DNA from: Falsiruegeria litorea R37
GTDB lineage: Bacteria > Pseudomonadota > Alphaproteobacteria > Rhodobacterales > Rhodobacteraceae
Direction of reading: 5' to 3'
Assembly (NCBI RefSeq): GCF_900172225.1
Contig: NZ_FWFO01000003.1
Span: forward strand, 62,001 to 126,000
Length of the DNA: 64,000 nt
The notes under the pieces were generated by a model that was given only the letters and a program-made list of their open reading frames with translations, made no database searches and was not told where the DNA came from. Positions 53,628-62,226 of the stretch are shown one piece after another; position 1 is the stretch's first letter; the number at the start of each line of letters is the position of its first letter. The translations under genes and the position numbers were made by a program.

Positions 53628-54956
53628 TCAGGTCAGCGCCGCCTCGGCCGCAGCGCCAACGCGCAGCAGAGCCTCTTCGCAGTCGGGTAGACCCATCAGC
53701 ATGATACCGCAGCTCGGCGTGCCGGTGGGCAACGTCAGCGCTGAAAGCCCCATCAAATTACCAATGCGCGTATTTCTGAGCGCCAAAAGGTTCTCAGTGA
53801 CATAGTAATCATGGTCGCTCTCCAACCGCTCCAGATTCGGCGGCAGGATCGGAGAGGTCGGCGCCAGAACCGCGTCATACCCCGCAAAAGAAGCATCCCA
53901 AGCCGCGCGGCAGCTTTCCAAAGCCGCCCACGCCGCCACATAATCAGGCCCCGAGAAATTGCGCCCCGCCTGGAACCGCTCGCGAATTTCCGAAAACATC
54001 GCATCGGGGTTGGCCTCAATCACATCGCGCCACAGGCCATAAGCTTCGGCTGTGTAGAGCGCGCCGGTCAACGCCATGGCCTGCTCCACTTCCGGCACCT
54101 CGATCGTATCGATAGTGGCACCCGCGGCTTCCAACCGGCGCACGGCATCGTCGAAGGCCTGACCGGGAACGTCCCGCAGATTGTCCAAAGCCACGGTTTT
54201 CAGAACCGCAAAGCGCCGCCCATTGAGCGACGCACCGCGCAAGTCCGCAGGCACCCCACCTTCGAGCATGGCCAGCATCTGTGCTGCATCCTCGACCGAG
54301 CGGGCAAGCGGGCCGACTGTGTCAAACCGCAGGCAAAGCGGCACAACGCCTTCCAGGCTGACGCGGCCCGACGTGGTCTTGAGCCCCACCAGATCGTTCC
54401 ACGCCGACGGAATGCGCACCGAACCGCCCGTGTCCGAACCGATCCCGCAAGCTGCCAGATTGAACGCGACCGAGGCCCCCGCCCCGGATGACGACCCGCC
54501 TGGAACGGCGGATTCGTCATGCACACAAGGCGGCGTTGCGGTGATCGGGTTATAGCCCAAGCCGGAAAACGCCAGCTCAGACATATGTGTCTTGCCCAGG
54601 CAGACCGATCCGGCGGCAGTTGCGTTCTGCAACACCAGCGCATCCGTATCCGGCACGCGCCCCTTGAGCAGCGCCGATCCGGCCTCGGTTCCAACACCTA
54701 CCGTGTCGAACAGGTCTTTCCAACTGATCGGCACCCCGTCCAGCAACGACAGGCGGCGGCCCACTTTGGCACGTTCTGCGGCCGCTTTTGCCTCGGCCAG
54801 CGCGCGGTCATGGGTTACGCGGGCGTAGATCCGGTCGCGCAGCGGGTGAGCGTCAATGGCGTCCAGATAGGTTTGCGTCAAATCAACCGGGTCGATATCG
54901 CCCGCAGCAATCCCACGTCCCAGATCGCTTGCCGTCATTTTCAGCCAATCGCCCAT
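53628..54956 (-). CDS. Amidase signature family protein
   Basis: The 442-residue enzyme has the Ser-cisSer-Lys triad: Lys80 in ISWKDLFDT, Ser155 in VPGGSSSGAG and Ser179 in GSDTGGSVRIPSAW. It resembles GatA-like and fatty-acid or indoleacetamide amidases. No gatB or gatC gene is near, so it is not tRNA amidotransferase. The substrate is unknown. It heads the aminotransferase-ftsK-lolA operon and is divergent from the UbiH-like gene. Confidence 0.88.
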   Translation of the reverse strand: MGDWLKMTASDLGRGIAAGDIDPVDLTQTYLDAIDAHPLRDRIYARVTHDRALAEAKAAAERAKVGRRLSLLDGVPISWKDLFDTVGVGTEAGSALLKGRVPDTDALVLQNATAAGSVCLGKTHMSELAFSGLGYNPITATPPCVHDESAVPGGSSSGAGASVAFNLAACGIGSDTGGSVRIPSAWNDLVGLKTTSGRVSLEGVVPLCLRFDTVGPLARSVEDAAQMLAMLEGGVPADLRGASLNGRRFAVLKTVALDNLRDVPGQAFDDAVRRLEAAGATIDTIEVPEVEQAMALTGALYTAEAYGLWRDVIEANPDAMFSEIRERFQAGRNFSGPDYVAAWAALESCRAAWDASFAGYDAVLAPTSPILPPNLERLESDHDYYVTENLLALRNTRIGNLMGLSALTLPTGTPSCGIMLMGLPDCEEALLRVGAAAEAALT

Positions 54957-55042
54957 CTTGCCCTCTCTCCCTTGGTTCGGGTGCGACGGTAGCGACAGCG
55001 TTCCGCATGGACAATCCCGAAAGGCTGCGCATATTGCACCTC

Positions 55043-56269
55043 ATGGATATGACATCGGATATCGTGATTGTTGGTGGTGGGCTGAACGGCCCTGCGCTGG
55101 CTTTGGCCCTGACCGCTACCGGACACAGCGTGACCGTGATCGACGCGCTGCCGGTCAAGACTCGCAAGAATGCAGCCTTTGACGGGCGGTCTTATGCCTT
55201 GGCCTTGGCCTCGCAGCGGCTGTTACAGGCAATCGGCGTTTGGGAGGCGGTCGAAGATCACGCCCAACCGATGTTAGAGATCAAGGTCACGGACGGGCAC
55301 GCAGGTGCAGGTCCCTCGCCATTCTTCATGCATTTCGACCATGCCGAGCTTGAAGAAGGGCCAATGGGCTACATGGTCGAGGACCGCCACCTGCGCCGCG
55401 CGTTCATGAATGCGATGGCGGCTGATCCGATGATCACCCAGATCAACGGCAAATCGGTGGTTGCACAACAGGCTTTGCAAGCCGGTGTTTCGGTTACGCT
55501 GGACGATGGAGCCGAGGTCACAGGCAAGCTGCTTGTAGGGTGTGATGGCCGCAAAAGCGGCACCGCCACGCGCGCAGGCATCAAACGCACCGGTTGGGAC
55601 TATGGGCAAACAGCCCTGGTCTGCGCCATCGAACACGAACTGCCGCACAACGGTGTTGCACACCAGTTCTTCATGCCCCACGGACCACTGGCCATCCTGC
55701 CACTGACAGGCAACCGCAGCTCGATCGTCTGGAGTGAAAAGACCGATATGGCCCATCGGATCAATGCGATGGAACCTGACGACTATGTTCAGGTGTTGCG
55801 CCCACGGTTCGGCGATTTTCTGGGACAGATCAAACTCGCAGGCGACCGGTTCACCTATCCGCTGAACCTAACCGTGGCGAACTCCTTTGTCGGAGACCGT
55901 GTGGTGCTGGTCGGTGATGCAGCGCACGGTATGCACCCAATCGCGGGCCAGGGGCTGAACGCGGGTCTGCGGGATGTGGCAGCCTTGGCCGAGGTGCTGA
56001 CACTCGCCGGTCGGCGCGGAGAGGATCTGGCCTCGCAGCTGGTGCTGGAGCGGTATCAACAGTGGCGACGGTTCGACACGGCTACGCTGGCCTTGGCGAC
56101 AGATACATTCAACCGGCTGTTTTCAAACGATAACCCGCTGCTACGACTGGGGCGCGACATCGGCATGGGGATCGTTGGATCACTGCCCGGACTAAAACGT
56201 GGCTTTGTGCGCGAAGCCGCGGGTTTAACCGGAGACTTGCCAAAACTGATGCAAGGCCGAGCGATCTGA
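55043..56269 (+). CDS. UbiH/UbiF/Coq6-family FAD monooxygenase
   Basis: The 408-residue flavoprotein has the N-terminal IVIVGGGLNGPALALAL FAD motif and the C-terminal GDAAHGMHPIAGQGLNAGLRDVAALAEVL motif of ubiquinone hydroxylases. These insert oxygen into the polyprenylphenol ring during ubiquinone synthesis. Which position is not deducible; alphaproteobacteria have several paralogues. The start is at 55043 or 55049 because the fold begins immediately; the upstream frame overlaps the divergent amidase. Confidence 0.88.
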   Translation: MDMTSDIVIVGGGLNGPALALALTATGHSVTVIDALPVKTRKNAAFDGRSYALALASQRLLQAIGVWEAVEDHAQPMLEIKVTDGHAGAGPSPFFMHFDHAELEEGPMGYMVEDRHLRRAFMNAMAADPMITQINGKSVVAQQALQAGVSVTLDDGAEVTGKLLVGCDGRKSGTATRAGIKRTGWDYGQTALVCAIEHELPHNGVAHQFFMPHGPLAILPLTGNRSSIVWSEKTDMAHRINAMEPDDYVQVLRPRFGDFLGQIKLAGDRFTYPLNLTVANSFVGDRVVLVGDAAHGMHPIAGQGLNAGLRDVAALAEVLTLAGRRGEDLASQLVLERYQQWRRFDTATLALATDTFNRLFSNDNPLLRLGRDIGMGIVGSLPGLKRGFVREAAGLTGDLPKLMQGRAI

Positions 56270-56295
56270 AACGCTAGATAGCGTATTTGGGTTTC

Positions 56296-56495
56296 GGGGG
56301 CTCTCCCGCCCGTCGATCAGGCATCAAAGATGCCCTCCTCCCGTTGGGCCGGGCCTCGCTTCGCTCGGTGGCCTGCACTTGTGGCGAAACAAGTGCCCCA
56401 AGGCGGAACCGCGCCGAGCGACAAGCGAGGCGCTCGGCCCAAGGCCGTTAGCGGTGCTGACAAAGTCAGGATTGCTCGGGTGCGGGAGCGCCCCC
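56296..56495 (+). repeat. Dispersed intergenic repeat element, copy 3
   Basis: The 200-bp copy begins gggggctctcccg (56296-56308) and ends cgggagcgccccc (56483-56495), inverted with one mismatch. Its core is at 56334-56353, identical to that of copies 1 and 2. It fills the gap between the convergent monooxygenase and Trm112 genes. Confidence 0.85.
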
Positions 56496-56510
56496 GGAGC
56501 CGCAGCATTC

Positions 56511-56696
56511 TCATTCGAGTTCGCGCGCCTCGTCCTGCAACATGACCGGTATACCGTTGCGGATAGGATAGGCCAGGCCCGCAGATTTCGAAATCAGCTC
56601 CTGCCGCTCGGCATCATATTCCAGTGTTGCCTGGCTCATCGGGCAGACCAGCACCTCGAGCATGCGGCGGTCAAACGCCTGGTTCTGTTCATTCAC
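56511..56696 (-). CDS. Trm112-family protein
   Basis: The 61-residue protein matches Trm112/UPF0434: [53 protein letters not shown]. In eukaryotes Trm112 activates methyltransferases; bacterial members may do the same or bind methyltransferase partners. One Cys remains of the zinc-finger type pattern. It overlaps the Lon-N domain gene by four bases, so the two are translationally coupled. Confidence 0.9.
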   Translation of the reverse strand: MNEQNQAFDRRMLEVLVCPMSQATLEYDAERQELISKSAGLAYPIRNGIPVMLQDEARELE

Positions 56697-57337
56697 TGTA
56701 GTGTTTCCTCATTCCCGTCACCGCCCCGCAGGGCAAATTCGATCAATGTCACCAGCGTCTCGCGCCGTGTGGCCAAACAAGGTGCCTCAAGCAACGCCTG
56801 CTTCTCCTCGGGGTCGAAATCCAGCAGCATGGACAGCGAGTTCACCAGCAACTCGTCATCTGCATCCTTGAGCGTTTCCCAATCCGTCGACAGATCGCGC
56901 GCGGAAAAGAACCGATGCAACAGATCCAGAAACCCCGTTCGATCGAACCGATCATCGGCCTCACCGCGCCCCAGATCCCGGTCGAACCCGTTCCAGCAGA
57001 CCTGGCACCGGCGATAGGGTGTGAACCCCTCAATCTCGCTTTTGACCCGGAACCGCGAGACACCGCTCAGCGTGATCATGTAACGGCCATCCTCGGTTTC
57101 AGAGAACTGCGTCACACGGCCTGCACAACCGATCATGTGCAGCTTGTCCGAACTCGCAGGCGACGGGTTCGGTTGAACCATCCCGATCAGACGTTGCGGC
57201 GTCTTCAGCGCATCGTTCAGCATCTGAAGATAGCGCGGTTCAAAAATATGAAGTGGCAGCCGGGACCGGGGCAACAAGAGCGCCCCAGGCAGTGGAAACA
57301 CCGCGATCGTGTCCGGCAAATCGGCGGATTGCATCAT
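56693..57337 (-). CDS. Lon-N (LON substrate-binding) domain protein
   Basis: The 214-residue protein has the N-terminal Lon domain only: [69 protein letters not shown]. There is no AAA or protease domain, so it cannot be a Lon protease and probably binds proteins or peptides. In many alphaproteobacteria it sits next to CnoX-like thioredoxin genes, as here (26 bp downstream). Confidence 0.9.
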   Translation of the reverse strand: MMQSADLPDTIAVFPLPGALLLPRSRLPLHIFEPRYLQMLNDALKTPQRLIGMVQPNPSPASSDKLHMIGCAGRVTQFSETEDGRYMITLSGVSRFRVKSEIEGFTPYRRCQVCWNGFDRDLGRGEADDRFDRTGFLDLLHRFFSARDLSTDWETLKDADDELLVNSLSMLLDFDPEEKQALLEAPCLATRRETLVTLIEFALRGGDGNEETLQ

Positions 57338-57363
57338 GTACCGATGGTAGCCCTGAATTATTT

Positions 57364-58281
57364 TTAGGCAAATATCATCGAGCTGAGCTTGCGCCGCCCG
57401 TTCAAAACCACCGGATCGTTGGGCTTGAGCGCATCAAAGATCGTGAACAGTTGAGCCTTGGCGGCCCCATCGTTCCACTCGCGGTCCCGACGGAACAGCT
57501 CCAGCAGTTGCGCCACGGCCTCTTCGACATTGTCATTTGCATGCAAGGCCTGCGCCAGGTCGAACCGTGCCTGGTGGTTGTCGGGCTCGGCGTCGACCGT
57601 CGCTGTCAACTCAGCCACGGGCCCGGCATTTGCTGCCTGCTTGGCCAGTTCCAACTGCGCATGGGCTGCTTCCAGTTCGGCGCTATCCGAGATTTCAGCT
57701 GGTGCGCCATTCAAGATCGCCTCGGCCTGATCCAGATCATCGAGTGCGATATGTGCGCGCACCAAGCCACCATAGGCTGCAGCGTGATTGGGATCTTCGC
57801 CCAGGATTGCAGCAAAGGTTTGCGCCGCGTCCACAGCTGCACCGCTGCCGAGCATCTCCTCGGCGGCCTCTACAGCCTCGTCCAACTGACCACCTGGCGA
57901 TTGACCACCCGCAGCGGCGATCACCCGGTCGACGAAGGCCTTGATTTCAGAGCCCGGCAAAGCGCCCTGGAACCCATCAACGGGCTGCCCCTTGAAAAAG
58001 GCATAGACCGTCGGGATCGACTGGATTTGCAGCTGACCCGCGATCATCTGCGCCTCATCCACGTTGATCTTGACCATCTTGACCGCGCCCTTGGCGGCGG
58101 TCACGGCCTCTTCCAGCATCGGGCCAAGCGTCTTGCACGGACCGCACCACGGCGCCCAGAAGTCCACGATGACCGGAACCTCTTGCGAAGCTTCGACCAC
58201 ATCGGCCATGAAAGTTGCCTCAGAGCTGTCTTTGATCAGATCTGCGGCCGGAGCGCCGCCTGCGCCGTTGAGAATGTCCAT
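57364..58281 (-). CDS. TPR-containing thioredoxin (CnoX/YbbN type)
   Basis: The 305-residue protein has an N-terminal thioredoxin domain with active WCGPCK (Cys46 and Cys49 counted from the preferred ATG) and a C-terminal set of TPR-like helices (about 125-290). CnoX is a chaperedoxin that protects proteins from hypochlorous acid overoxidation and hands them to GroEL. Unlike E. coli CnoX, both active-site cysteines are present. ATG 58281 is chosen because AGAGG is six bases upstream. Confidence 0.9.
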   Translation of the reverse strand: MDILNGAGGAPAADLIKDSSEATFMADVVEASQEVPVIVDFWAPWCGPCKTLGPMLEEAVTAAKGAVKMVKINVDEAQMIAGQLQIQSIPTVYAFFKGQPVDGFQGALPGSEIKAFVDRVIAAAGGQSPGGQLDEAVEAAEEMLGSGAAVDAAQTFAAILGEDPNHAAAYGGLVRAHIALDDLDQAEAILNGAPAEISDSAELEAAHAQLELAKQAANAGPVAELTATVDAEPDNHQARFDLAQALHANDNVEEAVAQLLELFRRDREWNDGAAKAQLFTIFDALKPNDPVVLNGRRKLSSMIFA

Positions 58282-58384
58282 CACGTGCCTCTTTGGGTTC
58301 GAACTTGGCCTTTATATGCAGCCCAACGCGCTGGAAACCAAGTGGGGACGCGCCTGTTTGCTGAAAAAACAGGCGCTGTCGCGG

Positions 58385-59173
58385 TTACAGATCAAAACTC
58401 GCAAAGACCGGAGCGTGATCGCTGGGTTTTTCCCAACCACGGGCATCACGCAAGACGCGGCTGGAATGGCCCGCGTTCGAGATATCGCCCGTGGCCCAGA
58501 TGTGATCGAGCCGCCGCCCCTTGTCGGCCGCGTCCCAATCGCGGGCACGGTACGACCACCAGGAATAGAGCTGACCTTCGGGAAGGTCCTGCCGGGTGAT
58601 GTCGATCCAACCGCCTGCGTCCTGCGTTTCCGCCAAATGCTCGACCTCAATCGGGGTATGGCTCACCACCTTAAGCAGTTTCTTGTGATCCCAAACGTCA
58701 TCTTCGCGCGGAGCGATGTTCAGATCCCCCACCAGGATCGACTTTTTCATCTGCTCAGATTTAAACCAGTCGCGCATGTCAGTGAGGTAGTCCAGCTTCT
58801 GCCCAAATTTCTCATTCTTCTCGCGGTCCGGCACATCACCACCTGCAGGCACATAGAAATTGTGAACCGTGACGCCGTTTTCCAGCGTGCCCGCGATATG
58901 GCGCGCGTGGCCCAGGTCCGCGAAATCCTGGCTGCCCGCCTCGACCATCGGAATTCGCGACAGGATGGCGACGCCGTTGTACCCCTTTTGCCCGCGCGCA
59001 ACCATATGGGTGTAGCCAAGGGCCGCGAACCCTTCCATCGGGATTTTGTCGACCGGGCTTTTGCACTCTTGCAGGCAGAGCACATCGGGCGCCTCTTCCT
59101 CAAGCAGTTTGAGCACGATCGGCTCGCGCAGTCGGACCGAATTGATATTCCAGGTGGCAAGGGTAAAGGGCAT
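58385..59173 (-). CDS. xth: Exodeoxyribonuclease III
   Basis: The 262-residue EEP-fold enzyme is an AP endonuclease and 3'-exonuclease of base-excision repair. It has ATWNINSVR, LCLQECKS (metal Glu), GYNGVAILSR, the VGDLNIAPREDDVWD catalytic pair and SDHAPVFASF. Start is at the ATG ten codons inside the longest frame because it begins the fold and has AAGGAA upstream. Length matches bacterial XthA. Confidence 0.95.
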   Translation of the reverse strand: MPFTLATWNINSVRLREPIVLKLLEEEAPDVLCLQECKSPVDKIPMEGFAALGYTHMVARGQKGYNGVAILSRIPMVEAGSQDFADLGHARHIAGTLENGVTVHNFYVPAGGDVPDREKNEKFGQKLDYLTDMRDWFKSEQMKKSILVGDLNIAPREDDVWDHKKLLKVVSHTPIEVEHLAETQDAGGWIDITRQDLPEGQLYSWWSYRARDWDAADKGRRLDHIWATGDISNAGHSSRVLRDARGWEKPSDHAPVFASFDL

Positions 59174-59256
59174 GATCAGGCGTTCCTTGTTCGCGGTCGG
59201 CACACCCTAGCGTGGCGCATCGGGGTGTGCCATCCCAAACCTATTGCCTGATTGGT

Positions 59257-59577
59257 TCAGTTCTTGCGTTCAGCGCGGACCTGTCGCATGGCACCGCCAT
59301 TTCCTGTGATCCGCAGGTTTTCACCGTTTTCCAGCAGCTCGACATCGGCCTTTTCAAGCTCGCCCTTCCAGCCGTGTTTCGTGCGTTCAAGCGCTGCGGT
59401 TTCCGGACCGTCGCTCAGACGTTCCCAAACCATTTGGGTACAGTCTGCGTTGACAGTGAAGTCGCCGTAAACGCCATGCTCGCTAAACGCATAAGCGCCC
59501 GATGACCACGGGCAAGCTGACACCGTGCCTGAAATCAGCATGGCGCCAACAAAGGTGAAAGTTGAAAGTCGTTTCAT
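59257..59577 (-). CDS. Uncharacterised exported protein
   Basis: The 106-residue protein has a signal peptide (MKRLSTFTFVGAMLISGTVSA, cut before CPW), so it is periplasmic or a lipoprotein-like Cys-start protein, although the sequence before the Cys is not a good lipobox. Two cysteines (near residues 22 and 45) could form a disulfide. The rest is a small beta-rich domain, family not recognised. A possible FNR box lies about 190 bp upstream beyond a terminator. Confidence 0.6.
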   Translation of the reverse strand: MKRLSTFTFVGAMLISGTVSACPWSSGAYAFSEHGVYGDFTVNADCTQMVWERLSDGPETAALERTKHGWKGELEKADVELLENGENLRITGNGGAMRQVRAERKN

Positions 59578-59655
59578 GGGGGTATCCACTGTGTTGAAAA
59601 TCAGATGCCGCAAAAGATAGCGCAGATTATCAAATCGTCACAGCACCCCACCGGA

Positions 59656-59682
59656 CAAAAAAAGACCGGGCGCAAGGCCCGG
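59656..59682 (-). terminator. Intrinsic terminator after the response regulator
   Basis: On the minus strand ccgggc-cttgc-gcccgg (59682-59666) is followed by TC and seven Ts. It ends the response-regulator transcript, any sRNA starting at 59.73 kb, or both. Confidence 0.88.
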
Positions 59683-59731
59683 CCCAGTCCAACAGGGAGG
59701 TACATGTCATAACCCGGACATGCGCGGGATA
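59656..59731 (-). ncRNA. Candidate small RNA or RR-gene 3'-UTR RNA
   Basis: The segment lies between an FNR-like box and an intrinsic terminator, and would give about 75 nt of RNA. It folds into a 5' hairpin (59722-59717 with 59708-59703) and a terminator hairpin, separated by an unpaired stretch with CCTCCC (59700-59695), which could pair with ribosome binding sites. The start point is inferred from the position of the box and a weak TAGGGT (59742-59737). Confidence 0.38.
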
Positions 59732-59764
59732 AGGCGACCCTAAAGATGCAGCGCAGGTGCTGCT

Positions 59765-59778
59765 TTGATCTGGGTCAA
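59765..59778. promoter_or_regulatory. FNR/FnrL-type box
   Basis: TTGAT-CTGG-GTCAA fits the TTGAY-N4-RTCAA consensus of FNR-family oxygen regulators. It is immediately downstream of the response-regulator stop. Read on the minus strand its centre is about 41 bp before the proposed start of the candidate sRNA. Confidence 0.6.
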
Positions 59779-59782
59779 TACA

Positions 59783-60469
59783 TCAGGCCACCAAGCGATA
59801 GCCGCCGGATTCCGTCACCAGCAAACGGGCGTTCGACGGATCGGGTTCGATCTTTTGGCGTAGGCGATAGATGTGAGTTTCCAGCGTGTGAGTTGTAACG
59901 CCCGCATTGTATCCCCAGACCTCGTGCAGCAGCACATCGCGCGCCACGACCCCATCGGTCGAGCGATAGAGGAACTTGAGAATGTTCGTTTCCTTCTCGG
60001 TCAGGCGGATCTTGCGGTCGTCTTCGGTGATCAGCATCTTCATCGCGGGCTTGAAGGTATACGGCCCCAACGTGAATACGGCATCCTCAGATTGCTCGTG
60101 CTGGCGCAGCTGTGCACGGATACGGGCCAGCAGCACCGGGAATTTGAACGGTTTGGTCACATAGTCGTTGGCGCCCGCATCCAATCCCAGGATGGTGTCT
60201 GCATCGCCATCATGACCCGTCAGCATCAGGATCGGGCTTTTGACGCCTTGCTTGCGCATCAGGCGGCACAATTCGCGCCCGTCGGTGTCCGGCAAGCCCA
60301 CATCCAGGATCACCAGGTCATACAGCGCCTCCTTGACGCGTTCCATGGCGCTCTGGCCGTCGTTTGCTTCGAACACGTCAAAGTCCTCGGTCATCACGAG
60401 CTGTTCGCTCAGCGCTTCGCGCAGGTCTTCGTCGTCATCCACCAGCAGGATCTTTTTCAGCTGAGCCAT
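59783..60469 (-). CDS. OmpR-family response regulator, CenR-like
   Basis: The 228-residue protein has a receiver domain (LVDDDEDLREALSEQL, phospho-acceptor Asp56 in LVILDVGLPDTDG, Thr84, Lys106 in YVTKPF) and a C-terminal winged helix (LTEKETNILKFLYRSTDGVVARDVLLHEVWGYNAGVTTHTLETHIYRLRQKIEPDP). Its start LLVDDDEDLREALSEQL and GLPDTDGRELCRLMRKQGVKSPI resemble CenR, an envelope regulator essential in Caulobacter. No kinase gene is adjacent, as is usual for CenR. Assignment to CenR is moderate. Confidence 0.9.
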   Translation of the reverse strand: MAQLKKILLVDDDEDLREALSEQLVMTEDFDVFEANDGQSAMERVKEALYDLVILDVGLPDTDGRELCRLMRKQGVKSPILMLTGHDGDADTILGLDAGANDYVTKPFKFPVLLARIRAQLRQHEQSEDAVFTLGPYTFKPAMKMLITEDDRKIRLTEKETNILKFLYRSTDGVVARDVLLHEVWGYNAGVTTHTLETHIYRLRQKIEPDPSNARLLVTESGGYRLVA

Positions 60470-60631
60470 CGTGGCGCCCTCCTAATTCCGTGTTCTACAC
60501 TTGAGACCGTTAAACGCATTCGACAAGATTTACTGCAATCGTCTCACGCCCTCGTGTCTATCGCAGGGTAATTGTTTCACATTCCTTACAATTGCGGTTA
60601 GGAAGAGCGCGAACGTTATAGGGTAACATCC
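60470..60631. other. 162-bp divergent gap between the response regulator and ribA
   Basis: It should hold the promoters of both genes. The half next to ribA is AT-rich, but no clear hexamer pair or FMN riboswitch-like fold was recognised. Confidence 0.4.
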
Positions 60632-61729
60632 ATGAGTCTTATCCCAGACATCACCGAACTTCTGGCACGTGCGCGATCTGACTTGCGCATGGGTGTTCCG
60701 GTTGTTCTGACCGACGACGCGGGATTAAGCGTCTTGGCATGTTCAACCGAGACATTGAGTTCTGTGCGCCTGCAGGATCTGCGTGATCTGGCAAATGGAA
60801 ACCCTGTTGTTGCCGTGACCGTTCGTCGGGCCGAAACGCTCAAAGCCCGCGCCTATGATGGGGATCTGGCCCGCATCGAGATACCCGGCCATGCCGACCT
60901 TCATTGGATCCAGTCGATCGCTGATCCGTCGGATGATCTGAACACGCCTATGAAAGGTCCCGTGCTGACAGAACGCCAAGGCAGCGCCAGTTTGCACAGA
61001 ATCGCCATCACCTTGGCCAAGTCCGCACGGTTGCTTCCAGCAGCCGTGGTGGTTCCGGTCGAAGGTGGCCCATCGTTTGCGGCGGCCAATGGTCTGACGT
61101 TGATCGACCACGCCCGCGCAGCCCCGCATTTGTCAGAACGCAGCCCGCTTCACGTCATCTCGGCCGCTCGCCTGCCGATGGAAGTGTCCGAGGCTGGCCG
61201 TTTGCACGTTTTCCGACCCGAAGATGGCGGCGAAGAACACTACGCCGTTGAAATCGGCCGCCCGGACCGCAACAAACCGGTTTTGGCCCGGCTGCATTCT
61301 GCCTGCTTCACCGGTGACATCATGGGCAGCCTAAAATGTGACTGCGGCCCACAGTTGCGGGGCGCTCTGGCACAGATGGGCGCCGAGGGCGCAGGAGTTC
61401 TACTCTATCTCAACCAAGAAGGGCGTGGGATTGGTCTGGCCAACAAAATGCGCGCCTATTTCCTGCAGGATCAAGGGTTTGACACAGTCGAGGCCAACCA
61501 CCGGCTGGGGTTTGAAGATGATGAACGCGACTTTCGTTTGGGCTCAGACATCCTGAGAGAACTGGGCTTCAAATCTGTGCGCCTGTTGACCAACAACCCC
61601 AACAAGATCGCGATGATGGAACGGACCGGTATCGCCGTGACCGAACGTGTCCCGCTGAAGGTCGGCGAGACAGAACACAACCGCGGCTATCTGGCCACCA
61701 AAGCAGCCAAGTCGGGACATATGTTGTGA
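60632..61729 (+). CDS. ribA: GTP cyclohydrolase II with N-terminal extension
   Basis: RibA opens the imidazole ring of GTP in the first step of riboflavin synthesis. The C-terminal ~200 residues carry the zinc cysteines in HSACFTGDIMGSLKCDCG, the YLNQEGRGIGLANK motif and NNPNKIAMM. The N-terminal ~150 residues (LLARARSDLRMGVPVVLTDDA...) weakly resemble a degenerate RibB (DHBP synthase) domain, without its acidic metal-binding motif. The gene overlaps the next by four bases (GTGA). Confidence 0.93.
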   Translation: MSLIPDITELLARARSDLRMGVPVVLTDDAGLSVLACSTETLSSVRLQDLRDLANGNPVVAVTVRRAETLKARAYDGDLARIEIPGHADLHWIQSIADPSDDLNTPMKGPVLTERQGSASLHRIAITLAKSARLLPAAVVVPVEGGPSFAAANGLTLIDHARAAPHLSERSPLHVISAARLPMEVSEAGRLHVFRPEDGGEEHYAVEIGRPDRNKPVLARLHSACFTGDIMGSLKCDCGPQLRGALAQMGAEGAGVLLYLNQEGRGIGLANKMRAYFLQDQGFDTVEANHRLGFEDDERDFRLGSDILRELGFKSVRLLTNNPNKIAMMERTGIAVTERVPLKVGETEHNRGYLATKAAKSGHML

Positions 61730-62226
61730 CCCCATACGATCTGGTACTGACGCCACGGGGCGTTCGGTTTCAGGGTCGACTCTACCCTTGCTCGATCGGG
61801 AAAGGCGGTATCCGCACGGATAAACGCGAAGGCGATGGGGCCACGCCTGTTGGCACGCACCAAATTGTTGGAATGCTCTATCGCCCAGACCGGATCGATC
61901 AACCGGCGCCATGGGCCGTTCCCATCGGGCCACACGATCTGTGGTCAGATGCGTCTGGACAACGGGACTATAACCTTCAGGTCCGAGCCCCTTACGCGCA
62001 CAGCCACGAAAGATTACGCCGTGCCGATCCGCTTTACGATTTGGTACTGATCACAGATTGGAATTGGCCGGTGGCCGAAGCAGGCAAAGGCTCGGCCATC
62101 TTCATACACCAATGGCGTCGGCCAGGTTATCCAACCGAGGGCTGCATCGCCTTTGGCCGTGATCATCTGCACAAGATTGCCCGAACCATTCAGCCCGGCG
62201 CCCGACTTATTGTGCCTGAGCTTTAA
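61726..62226 (+). CDS. L,D-transpeptidase-like (YkuD) protein
   Basis: The 166-residue protein has the YkuD core: DLVLTPRGVRFQGRLYPCSIGKGGIRTDKREGDGATPVG, then IFIHQWRRPGYPTEGCIAFGRDHL with the His and the Cys of the catalytic motif. No signal peptide is seen, unlike periplasmic L,D-transpeptidases. It may be a cytoplasmic relative or use a different export route. GTG 61726 overlaps the ribA stop. Its end overlaps the convergent YggS gene by 20 bases. Confidence 0.82.
   Translation: MTPYDLVLTPRGVRFQGRLYPCSIGKGGIRTDKREGDGATPVGTHQIVGMLYRPDRIDQPAPWAVPIGPHDLWSDASGQRDYNLQVRAPYAHSHERLRRADPLYDLVLITDWNWPVAEAGKGSAIFIHQWRRPGYPTEGCIAFGRDHLHKIARTIQPGARLIVPEL

Noticed and set aside
53628-54956. GatA subunit of tRNA amidotransferase
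   Set aside because: The triad fits all amidases; no gatB or gatC nearby, and the sequence lacks the specific GatA context.
59701-59715. A small plus-strand gene starting at the ATG after gggaggtac
   Set aside because: The frame stops after two codons; the GGGAGG is better explained as the complement of the CCTCCC stretch.
60470-60631. FMN riboswitch before ribA
   Set aside because: The conserved RFN sequence blocks were not found, and the leader is too short.
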